This document shows positions 55,188 through 64,000 of a stretch of 64,000 bases of DNA, piece by piece. The position numbers and the translations under genes are program-made. The notes below the pieces were generated by a model. That model saw nothing but the letters and a program-made list of their open reading frames with translations. It made no database searches and had not been told where the DNA came from. Source of the DNA: Miscanthus floridulus. Lineage: Eukaryota; Streptophyta; Magnoliopsida; Poales; Poaceae. Position 1 is the first letter of the stretch; each line of letters starts with the position of its first letter. Location: the NCBI RefSeq assembly GCF_019320115.1, contig NC_089591.1, forward strand, positions 60,253,702-60,317,701. Reading direction: 5' to 3'.

Positions 55188-57988
55188 ATGTCGAGGGTTC
55201 GGGACAGGACGGAGGACTTTAAAGAGGCCGTCCGAGTTGCCGCGCTCTCCCATGGATCCACGGAGGTGGGTTGCGTCCACAGCCTCTCCATCCGCACCCC
55301 TTCCTCAGCGTAGTGATGAAGCACGAATGGTCCTCAATTCTTCATGCTCATAGACTAATTGTGTTGGCTTGTGTATGCTATGAAGGCCCAACTGGCCGCG
55401 CTCATGTCGTCTTTCATCATCCGGAAGCCTTCGCCCAAGTCGGCGTTCACTAATGCCGCGATCAAGACGGTAGGAGCCTGTGATGGACTGTGTTACTGTT
55501 TTCATGTGGTGAGACAGGTTGCCAATGTAATTGTTTGATGGGTTTTGTTGATGTGTAGCTTCAGAGCATCAGGGAACTCGAGAGGTTCATAGTGAAGCAC
55601 AGGAGGGATTATGTGGACCTGCATCGCACTACCGAGCAAGAGAGGGACAACATTGAGCATGAAGTAAGTTGCATATTTTGTCGTTGTTTGTTTTGATTTG
55701 CTATCGCATGATGATGCATGCATGAAATCTTAAATGTGTGTGTAACTCAACCTATGTGCTTAATGTTCATAAAAGAATTGTCTAGTGTGTTGTTTGCCTG
55801 TTTGGCATTGCATTACAGTTCTGTAGCATTGTAATATGCTTGAAGCCTTCAATGTTTGAAAACTTCAATGGAAGCTTTTATGCCTGAAGGAGTGAAGGCT
55901 GAAGCTCAATGGCACAAAAGATACCTATTGCTGTACCATGCTATGTACCTTTTTGTAAAATATATACTTGGCTGTCAAGTTTTTTTTCCCACAACTGTAC
56001 AGATCTAGTCTTGGATTACAATTATAGAAACTGTAGCCCTAAAGCCCTAAAAATTTTTGTTGAAGAGCCTATATATATATTCACGATCATGTGTCCTCCT
56101 TGATGCTCAGGCATTCAGTTAATGTAGGTTGTGCTTCTCTCTGTTCATACTATTAATCTATGTTTCGATATATTGATGTGGTGTTCCTCTTGTATAGACT
56201 ATTTAGTTGACAACCTATATTCATACTGGCACGCTGCACATTGATTCATATAACCTGCTTTCTATTCTCAATTTAGTACTTATTTGTAACTACTCAATGC
56301 ATATTAGATTGGTGTTTTTGTAAAAGCATGCAAGGAACAGATTGATATCCTGAAGAACAGGATCCATGAAGAAGAGAAGAATGGAAGTGGAAAGACATGG
56401 CTTGGCACTAGGGATGAGAATTCCCGGTTGGACTTGATAGCTCATCAGCATGGTGTGGTATGGTTATTCTCCTTGCTATTGCTGTTATAGTTAAAAAAAA
56501 TTCTGCTGGATTAATTTATTTTTTGAGGTAGTTAGCAGTAGAACTGACCTGAATGCATTCCATTTAAAGGATGAGGCAAAGTAATTCCTTAAGTACCTGT
56601 TACGGTGCTACATGTATTGTGATCCAAGATTTCCTTTTATTAGAGCCAATTGAACAGGTCGTCCTGTTGAGGATTGATTGTTTTCAACATTTCCTTTCCA
56701 AATCTTTGAGTTGGGTGTATATTTCACTAGTTGGTAGTAGGATATCAGACTTCGATTGGTTGATTTCATTTGGTAGGATAAAAAATTATGCTGTGTGACT
56801 TTAGAGGACAGATTGCCCAGTCGAAACAGGTGAACTTGAATAATATCTACTTTCATTTTCTTGTTCACGGATGCATCAGGTAAGAGCATGTACAGGCGAA
56901 CACCTACCTCTATTTTTCTTTGTTGTTGTTTTTCCTCTATATCCAAATCTTTGTGGCAGTCAATCATCAGTTCTGAAGTCTGAACTACCCTACCCTGCTT
57001 TGCAGTAGTTTTAGGAATTTTCGTGTGCCCAGCTCCAATAAGCTGTTTGTTTTGTGTTCAACTTTACCAGGTTTTAATTTTGAGTGAGCGTCTTCACTCA
57101 GGAACTGCACAATTTGATCGTCTTCGGTCCATGCGTTTTCAAGATGCTATTAACAGAGCAATGCCAAGGAAGAAGATTCAGAAGAGACCAGAAATCAAAC
57201 CTGCTGAACCATCCAAGTCCAATCTTGTTCTAAAATCTGATGTATCAAAGATTGTAGATCAGGAAGTATCCACAGCACCTATGAGAGTTCAAGAACAACT
57301 ATTGGATGATGAAACAAAAGCCCTCCAGGTAATATGTGGATGGTATATGAACTATTATTTAGTGAAAAACTTGGTTATTTTACTTAAATTACCATGCATC
57401 ATGTGTATCCTAAAACTTTTCTCAGGTGGAGTTGACAAGTCTTCTTGATGCTGTGCAAGAAACGGAGACAAAGATGATAGAAATGTCAGCACTTAATCAT
57501 CTTATGTCAACACATGTTCTACAACAAGCTCAACAGATTCAGTATTTATATGACCAGGTATAGGATTCATTGAATCATATTCTACTAATTTTATGTTACT
57601 TGTGTTTTCCTATGTGAACATAAACCATGGACTGTCAGAATCATGAATCAACCTGAAAAGTATAAAGGTCGTAGCGTATGTCCATGAAAGAGCTTTGTAA
57701 CACAGTCTAGAAATAATTGCCTCCATGGTCAACCCTCCCCCCCACCCCCCACCCCACCCTAACTGAAAGAATGCATGATTTGGATATGCAGTACATGAAA
57801 CCTGATTATTATCATGTCCTCATAGAACTTCTTCTGCGCAGGCTGTTGAAGCTACAAATAATGTGGAGCGTGGGAACAAGGAGCTATCCCAGGCAATCCA
57901 GCGCAACAGCAGCAGTAGAACCTTTCTCCTCCTCTTCTTCTTTGTTCTCACTTTCTCCATTCTTTTTCTTGACTGGTACAACAGCTGA
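55188..57988 (+). CDS. SYP81: Syntaxin SYP81, ER Qa-SNARE (seven exons)
   Basis: Homologue of yeast Ufe1 and mammalian syntaxin 18: the ER-resident Qa-SNARE for fusion of Golgi-derived retrograde vesicles. Exons: 55188-55265, 55386-55469, 55559-55663, 56308-56457, 57071-57328, 57426-57557, 57842-57988. All introns are GT-AG, all exons are multiples of three, and the product is 317 residues. It starts MSRVRDRTEDFKEAVRVA (the conserved N-terminal peptide that binds Sly1-type SM proteins). It then has FIVKHRRDYVDLHRTTEQER, KACKEQIDIL, and the SNARE motif at about residues 226-285 (MIEMSALNHLMSTHVLQQAQ, VERGNKELSQAIQ). A single C-terminal membrane anchor (residues about 291-311, FLLLFFFVLTFSILFL) is followed by DWYNS. 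No lesion is seen, so this gene is probably functional. Confidence 0.95.
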
Positions 57989-58937
57989 AATAGTATACGA
58001 AGACATTGTATTTTGTTGATGGGAAATGATCAAATTATGAAGGCTGTCTGTCTATTTAAAGTCCTGACCTTTTAGGTAGTCTGTTACTTCCCAAGCATAC
58101 TGTTCAATGTGCTGTTCATCTGAATATGCCGGGATTTGTCATTTCATTTCTGGCGTGCAAGCTACAGAAGCGATGGGCACTGTACTAGGGCCATGTACGC
58201 ACTTTCAAGCACTTGTCGAGAGGACAAACATGGTTCGACGTCTCTCTGCAGAACCTGGCCATCAATTCCTTACTGATCAGGTCATTAGCAGTCTCAAGTT
58301 CTCCACAGCGTCGTCGTCCAGAGTACCTTAAGCTGTTAAGCATTCAAGTCGATATTTCCTTTGCTCTTCCCTGTTAGCTTTGACGCAATCTTATATTGGC
58401 TCCGACGCAATCTTATATTGGCTCCGATCAGCGTCAGATGCATGGATCACATACAGAAGCGATCTATATTGGCTCCGATCAGCGTCAGATGCATGGATCA
58501 CATACAGAAGGGAAATGCACTTAAGCACCTGCCGTCCTGGCTACAAAATTGCAGCGTCAATTTTGGGACAGGAACAGGGATTAATTAAAGAGGCCACAGG
58601 GCAGACATTGGTAGCCAAAACATCATTTTCGATTTATATACAAATGAAAAGGCCCTCGGCAGTAACACTAACCAATGCACAGCAGACGATGGTGAACCTA
58701 ACATGAAGGTAGGCAACCTAACAGGCTGACAGTGACCAGGGAATTGCTGACGTTAAGACGAGAAGAATGAAATATGCATTTCACCTCCATGTCTCATCAT
58801 ATTACAACTCTATATCAGCATGCTTAAGCACATGCTTGTCGACACAGACCATTACCCTGTTTACTATACGCAATATCCATTAGTATCCCCCTCCCACTTT
58901 CAATATCTACAAAGACGTATATAGAACAGTCTTCGTC
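57989..58937. other. 3' flank of SYP81 and convergent gap
   Basis: SYP81 3' UTR followed by DNA without accepted genes. Includes a nested tandem repeat block at 58.38-58.51 kb. Confidence 0.6.
58382..58512. repeat. 22-bp and 51-bp tandem duplications
   Basis: GACGCAATCTTATATTGGCT (22-bp unit) occurs at 58382 and 58404. A 51-bp unit starting TATATTGGCTCCGATCAGCG then occurs at 58414 and 58465. The two repeats share TATATTGGCTCC, so one event probably built on the other. Confidence 0.9.
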
Positions 58938-59721
58938 TCAGAACAAGAGCAGGCACAGCACCACAAACAGACACAGGAAGAACCAGATCTGGTGCAGGGA
59001 CCTCTCGATCTCCATCTGATGCCGCCTCAGCCTGGGGTTCACGTTCTGCGTCGCAACATGATATGGGCTCGTGTAGTACAAGCTCGCTGGCAGCTGGCCA
59101 CGGAGCGCCCAAGGAAGCACAACTTCTGCCATCCCTCCAAGCACCCCAAAAGCAGTTGAGTGGATCAAGCCACGACCTACTGGTGCTGGAGGGTAGATGA
59201 AGTCAACCCCATTGGGAATGGGATGGTGGTGTGCGTTCAGCAATGGCTGGTGCTGAGGGTTGTCTTCCATGCTCTGGTGGTAGTGCTGGTCATTGACGTT
59301 GCTTTGTGCATTCTGTTGCTCAACAGTCTCACGGTGTACCATGGGGCGGCGTGGGATGGCCATGCCATTCAGTGACTTCTTTGAGTTCCCTCCCCGGCCG
59401 TATAGTGGCACAAGGGTGTCCGCTGAGAGTGTTGCCTTGCATACGGGACATTGGCGCCTTGCCTGAACTGCTGTTGTCGCTGGCAGTTGACTCCACCCCA
59501 GGCCGCAGCCACTCATAGATACAAGGCCAGCAGTACAAATGGCCACAGAGAGTAACCACTGGTTCTTCTGCAAAATCAAGGCAGATGTTACAGTCGAAGC
59601 ATCCGCTTCCTGTTGTCGCAGGCATATCCCCACTAGCTTTCTTCACTGGTTCAATATCAGAGACGAAAGGCTGGCTATTGGTAGCAGCCATGCAAGGCTG
59701 ATCCATTCTCCCAGTTTCCAT
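58938..59721 (-). CDS. RMA-type RING membrane-anchor E3 ubiquitin ligase, with one-base frameshift
   Basis: RMA proteins are ER-anchored E3 ligases related to human RNF5. The ATG at 59721 ([15 protein letters not shown]) is chosen because sequence just upstream has a splice acceptor (TATTGCAG before 59773) and the upstream in-frame codons are intronic. [27 protein letters not shown], then [12 protein letters not shown]. Between WLRPGVEST and RRQCP one extra base (near 59462, in TTCAGGCAAGG) shifts the frame, leaving the C3HC4 RING split. The rest continues open: [19 protein letters not shown]..., [15 protein letters not shown], and a C-terminal membrane anchor [16 protein letters not shown]. 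Coding length is 3n+1; without the extra base about 260 residues, normal for the family. Real mutation or assembly error cannot be told apart here. Confidence 0.88.
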
Positions 59722-61755
59722 GGCAATCGTGATGCTTGCTCTCAGAAACTGTTTTAGTTCGGTTATGACAGTACTGCAATAGGAGAAACTAAAGAAGGTC
59801 AGTAGGAATACATACAATTGATAAAGCAACATGACACGCCAGAGCTCATTGCACAAAATGATAATGGAGTCCAAGCATTGAAAATGTTCATGATATTTGG
59901 ATACCTACCGAACCGTGTGGGAGGACTAAGGAAGTACAAGACTGGAAAAAACACATTTCTAGTTTTTAATAGATGCTGAATTCTGAGGCAGAGGAGGAGT
60001 TAAGTGTACATACAACAGACAATAACAATTGAACTAGATAGAGGGGTCCATGTAATAAGCAGCTTTTAGACCCACACCACATCATCCTGTCCCGGGGAGT
60101 CTATCCGAATACATTGAACAAGTGTGACAACTGAAGCAAATGTTAGGTAAATCTGCAAACATGTTAAGAGGCCAATGTCCTTGAGAGTCTATGCTGGTTG
60201 TGCTTTTACCCAAGAATCTATCGTCTTTCCTAGTAGCCCGAGTCAGCAATGATAGATTCTCCAATATTTTAGTACCTGGTAGTGTGAGTCAGCAGTCATG
60301 GATTCTCCAATAATTTAGTACTGGGGACTACAACTGTTGCGCTTTGTTTGTATCCCTTTTGTTATAGTTATCCGCGTGCTACTTTTTGCGCCATTGTCAA
60401 GTTAAGAATCTATCGATCTAAGGAAATGAAAACACTTGCTTATCTGCAATGTTGGCATGGCAGCATAATATATTGACTCCAAGACTTGGCCCCATGTTGA
60501 AGGTCCAGCTAGAAAATACCTCAGGAAGAAAATAGTAAACTATTCAAGTTTTAAAATGCTTGCAAACATGGACTTTGACAAGGCTGGCACGTATGGACAG
60601 ATTACCAGAGATCCTAACAGATTTTATATTCAGACAAACGGCTGGGGACCACCAAAAGAGCAGATATGAATAAACAAAGGAAAGTATGAGATAGGCTAAA
60701 GGTGTTCGTCCTAATCTCCAATATATGCTTGCGGTGACATGTTGATATTTTTGTGGTTGTGGAGCTTCTTCCAAAGGAGCATCATTGAAAAACAACAATA
60801 GGTGGGGGTACTGATGTGGACTGCAGCAATGGTAGAGTAGCTACAGCACTCGGCATATTCAATGGAACCAAACACACTGAAAAGATCATTTAAACATTTA
60901 GTAATCAACAAAAACTAGAATAACCCAATGATAATTGCACCTACTGTACTCTGATAAGGAAACAATGAATAGTTTGTCCACCAACTTCGTGGAAATTTCT
61001 AATTCGCTCTGGTCCCATATGTGCCATCACCATCATTTTTATATACAAGTAAATAAAGCTTCGGCGAGTCTTTTCTAAGTTAATTATAAAACACATCTTA
61101 ATTACATCAGGTGCCTACAAATGAAGCTCAAAGAGATCATTTTCCTACAGTTCTAGTTTTGTTTTGTGGTTCATGACTGGCCTAATAGATATGTACAGAA
61201 AGAATTGGTACTGAAGGTGAAGGTTGTGCTTGACAAACAGAAGAAGCTGTGAAACTCCAGAAATAAACAAGCCGCTAGGATGGACGTGTATGAGCTACCA
61301 TACTATGGATTTTAAGCGCGTGCCCGCAATAGTTTGATCTAAATTTAGGCGTGCCAGTGAATTAGGTTGCCTATATTATATTACTAGTAGGTTTCAGAAA
61401 ATAACCACATGGGTATTAAGCATACGCACCTATACAAGAGAAATTTCTTCAGGGCCAGGTATTAAATGCTAGCTTCAAACAGATAAGCAAATTGATGCAA
61501 TTTGTAACCCCAGCCAGGAAGAAGGGTCCGATGAAACATTTTGGAATACAAACTGAACTGGTAGCTGCACACGAATCCACCACAACGAAAAGAATGGACC
61601 GGTCGGAGAATCCGTCTCAGGGAGGTTCAGATTTGGCTTATCAAGTACAATGAACGAACGCGAAGACCAAACAAAACCGACTCATGGAGCCATCCGTCCA
61701 ATTACCGAACAAGGAAAGAACAAGCCGTGCAAGCCAAGTTAATAGGGTTCCTTAC
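59722..61755 (-). other. Leader intron(s) of the RMA-like gene and unassigned DNA
   Basis: An acceptor at 59774 shows that transcription starts further upstream on the minus strand. Between here and 61,755 I recognise no conserved exon; the ORF at about 60,544-60,820 minus is hydrophobic but shows no family signature. Confidence 0.5.
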
Positions 61756-62023
61756 CAGCAAAGGAAGAAGAAATCAATCCGAGCTCGGATGGATCTGCGC
61801 TCCACGCAGGTCCAGCACCACCAGCGAGGATGATGATGACGACGGCGGCGGCGGAGGCGGTGGCTAGGTCGCAGAAATTTGACACAACGCGCTTCGGTCG
61901 AACGAGGCTCGGCGGCGCGGCAAGGGGGAGATGGTTTCTGGGCGGTGGCGCGAGGCCGCGGCGGTGCTTCTGGCGACGAACGGCAGCCGACGATAATAAG
62001 GCAGGGGGAGGAGAGCAGGCCAA
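61756..62023 (-). CDS. Candidate first exon of a plastid-targeted protein, or leader exon of the RMA gene
   Basis: ATG at 62023 opens an 89-codon exon ending at a good donor (GCTG then GTAAGG). The N-terminus is rich in S, A, P and R without acidic residues (MACSPPPALLSSAAVRRQKH), like a chloroplast transit peptide. A hydrophobic segment AAAVVIIILAGGAG then AWSAD follows, like a thylakoid lumen signal with an A-x-A site. A TATA box lies 50 bases upstream. No matching downstream exon was found. If spliced to the RMA exon at 59773 it would end after three codons (VLS, stop), making it an upstream ORF. Confidence 0.4.
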
Positions 62024-62072
62024 TGATGAGAAGAGGAGGCCGCCGGATTTCGGTGGGAGGCTCCGTCGAGGG

Positions 62073-62080
62073 TATATAAT
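62073..62080 (-). promoter_or_regulatory. TATA box for minus-strand transcription
   Basis: TTATATAC on the minus strand, about 50 bases before the ATG at 62023, with GC-rich sequence on both sides. Likely promoter of the transcript that includes the 61.76-62.02 kb exon. Confidence 0.55.
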
Positions 62081-62800
62081 GAGTTGGGGATTCGGCTCGG
62101 CTAAACCAGGGGGAGGAGGGGAAAAAAATACAGCTCCGCTTGGCTTACACGAAGGTCTTTAAAAGCTTCTTAAAATTAATTGTTAAAATAATAGTTATAT
62201 TATATCAATCAAGCGAATACAATAAATAAATAGCTATATTCTATCGTTTTTAATGATTTTTAATAATTATTATATAGCTTTCTAAAACTGGAAAATCGGA
62301 CGGGAAAGGGAAAACCACGCCGCAGACAGATTGCACTAGCCATTGGCTATGGTGATTAAGGCTTAAATCCAATCGAGCCAATCCTATACACCACTAGCAA
62401 TAGGCAACAGGAAGCATCAGCATGGTCGACATTGTCGGTGGTGCACGTCCACGGGGAAAGTCCCCCCGTTTTGCCAATAATATGGGCGCTCTGTCCGTAC
62501 TGATCGGATGAAGATAACAGATAATGCCTATCAGCTCCGGCGTTCCCCCGTTTTGCCATCTCCCGAGTCACCCCCATTGCCGCTTTTTCAGTGCTGAGCG
62601 ACACGAAACAAAGACGCCCTTCCGGTAGCGTGCACTTGTGCTGAAGTGTTCCCAGTGGGCCACTGCTGCCTCTGCTCACCTTTTGCAACGTGTGTCCCGT
62701 CCATTATCTCGAACCGAGATCGCATACTTTAATTTCAAAAGAAACAATATACTCACTTCATTTATTTTTTCCAGAAAAAAAGTATAGAAACTATATTGCA
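62081..62800. other. Intergenic DNA
   Basis: 62.16-62.29 kb is AT-rich with repeated TTTTAAT/ATTAAAA words and may be a worn MITE. No gene is supported. Confidence 0.45.
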
Positions 62801-62819
62801 ACTCTTGAACTTATCAGCA

Positions 62820-62915
62820 ATGTCTTATCAGTCATGGTATATTATTTTTCTCTCAAAAAAATCAGCTAACACTACTTTTTAGCCTGGCTTTTCAGCGAAG
62901 CGAACAAGGTGTATA
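62820..62915. mobile_element. Short grass repeat (copy 4)
   Basis: TTATCAGTCATGGTATATTA, TTTTTCTCTCAAAAAAATCA, GGCTTTTCAGCGAAGCGAAC. Shares TTTCAGCGAAGCGAA with copy 2. Confidence 0.6.
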
Positions 62916-63039
62916 GGTTAAATCAAACTATTTATAGTTTGTTCAAGTATGTAAATAGTATCAATAATTCTAACAATCTACTTCGCGACTAATCTAATGA
63001 CACATATTTAACATTATAAATATTTCTATTTGTTTTTGA

Positions 63040-63140
63040 CAGAGAACTGGTTCTGTCCGCTTGAACTTAGCAGCCTGATTTATCAGTTATGGTACAATGT
63101 TTTTCTCTCGCAACAAAACAACATCAGCCACCGTAAAAAT
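63040..63140. mobile_element. Short grass repeat (copy 5)
   Basis: GAACTGGTTCTGTCCGCTTG, TTATCAGTTATGGTACAATG, TTTTTCTCTCGCAACAAAAC, ATCAGCC. Same word order as copy 4, 200 bases away. Confidence 0.55.
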
Positions 63141-64000
63141 TATCAACCAACTAGTATTTTTTTTTTTGCAGAATTTGCTTGCCACGAATGGAGCCTTATA
63201 ATCATTCCCTGTACGTACAATCATGACTCTTTTGTTATCTTCTTGCCTCGTTATATATTATTATCATTTCAGTGACTGTGAGGGTATGACCGCGACTGCC
63301 ACGGGCACAAGCAGACGAGCAATCCGTTCGCCGCATCATCAGATCAGATAGTAACAAAAATGTGGGGCTCGCACGGCTGGTGTGTGGCTCCCCGCATTGT
63401 CATTTTGTCAAAACTTACGCCCACAAGATTTGACGCTGGAAACGTTGGGAGAAATAGAATACGGGCACGTACTAATACGGCGGCCAGATAGGCTCACAGG
63501 ATCACAAGTGAGCTGTCGCGGTCAGTGGCGAAGAGTCCCCTGACCAATCAGGCACCGTCTTCCACAAACCAGTGTGCCGCCACTGTCCACTGGCACCACA
63601 CGGACGACGGGAAAACCCAAGCAGAACCGCCTAGTGAAAACTAGGGGTCTGGCCGGGGTCCAAGCAAAGTAGACCGTGTCCAGCCATCAGGATGGCCGAT
63701 GGCATTGGCGCATTGCCAGTGGCCGCGCGCCTCCGTGCCGTGCCGGCCCCGCCCGCGTTCCCTGCTCGGATCCGAGAAACCGCATGTGCGCGCGCCTTTG
63801 GCAGCGGACCGCCGATCCGTTCCGCGTCTCGCGTGGCCGGCGACACAAGCACGCCATCGTTCGAAGCAAAAGCTGCAACCGTTGCTCGAATGGTCAAACG
63901 GCCACCTATGCGAAGTCACACACGCGGCAGATTCGCGTGGCCTTCAGTCAGAGCGTCAGACGGCCACCGGCTCCCCGCGCGGACCACCAGATCACAGCGC
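63141..64000. other. GC-rich end of the window, no accepted gene
   Basis: 63.64-64.0 kb is GC-rich with overlapping ORFs on the minus strand that lack recognisable motifs. It may be the promoter or leader of a gene beyond the right edge. Confidence 0.4.

Noticed and set aside
60544..60911. Two overlapping minus-strand ORFs between the RMA gene and the plastid-like exon
   Set aside because: Hydrophobic but without family signature; an acceptor-like site precedes one, yet neither frame links sensibly to the upstream exon.
1..64000. tRNA, rRNA or miRNA genes
   Set aside because: No cloverleaf, rRNA core or convincing miRNA precursor was recognised by eye; a covariance-model scan was not possible. 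The best hairpin (19.52-19.77 kb) is a MITE.

Overview
The window is nuclear DNA of a grass (Poaceae), most likely a panicoid such as sorghum, sugarcane, Miscanthus or maize. The grounds are plant genes with GT-AG introns and GC-rich exons, SIRE/Opie-type Ty1/copia and Tat-type Ty3/gypsy retrotransposons with long LTRs, and short inverted-repeat elements (MITEs) of types familiar from grasses. This is family recognition by eye; no database search was run.

Layout. (1) 1-9,059: a decayed Ty3/gypsy element on the minus strand that has lost its reverse transcriptase, carries an antisense plant mobile domain (PMD) ORF and has a Tourist-like MITE in its LTR. It appears inserted in the gag of (2) 9,060-16,302: a SIRE-type Ty1/copia element on the plus strand with many stops but one continuous frame. 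(3) 16.3-20.4 kb: intergenic DNA with a lone beta-expansin terminal exon, broken by a GT/G tract, and a foldback MITE. (4) 20.4-28.8 kb: a gene island with a sphingolipid delta-4 desaturase (DES1-like, one-base frameshift), a 46-residue basic protein, and on the minus strand an eight-exon K/R/E-rich nuclear-type protein with a duplicated last exon. (5) About 28.9-55.0 kb: a degenerate multigene Mutator-like element (MULE) with a transposase, a PMD gene, a GRF zinc-finger gene and a convergent zinc-finger/coiled-coil gene. It is split by a 15.5-kb Ty3/gypsy element (34,129-49,645, both LTRs, target duplication CCTTT) and by a solo LTR (49,878-53,071, CATGG) that itself holds a second solo LTR (50,136-52,092, AGTGT). 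(6) 55.1-62.1 kb: a second gene island with an intact seven-exon SYP81 syntaxin (plus), an RMA-type RING E3 ligase (minus, one-base frameshift) and a candidate plastid-targeted first exon (minus). (7) 62.1-64.0 kb: intergenic DNA with two short repeats.

How it fits together. The host genes are unrelated housekeeping genes (ER sphingolipid synthesis, ER SNARE, ER-anchored ubiquitin ligase, nuclear protein), not an operon-like system. The unusual biology is in the mobile DNA: PMD-type ORFs in both a retrotransposon and a DNA transposon, long antisense ORFs behind pol in both Ty3 elements, an unexplained hexamer signature (ATCGGC/GCCGAT) throughout the first element, and a stop-codon pattern that looks like deamination of methylated cytosine. 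Single-base insertions in two otherwise well-kept genes may be real lesions or assembly errors.
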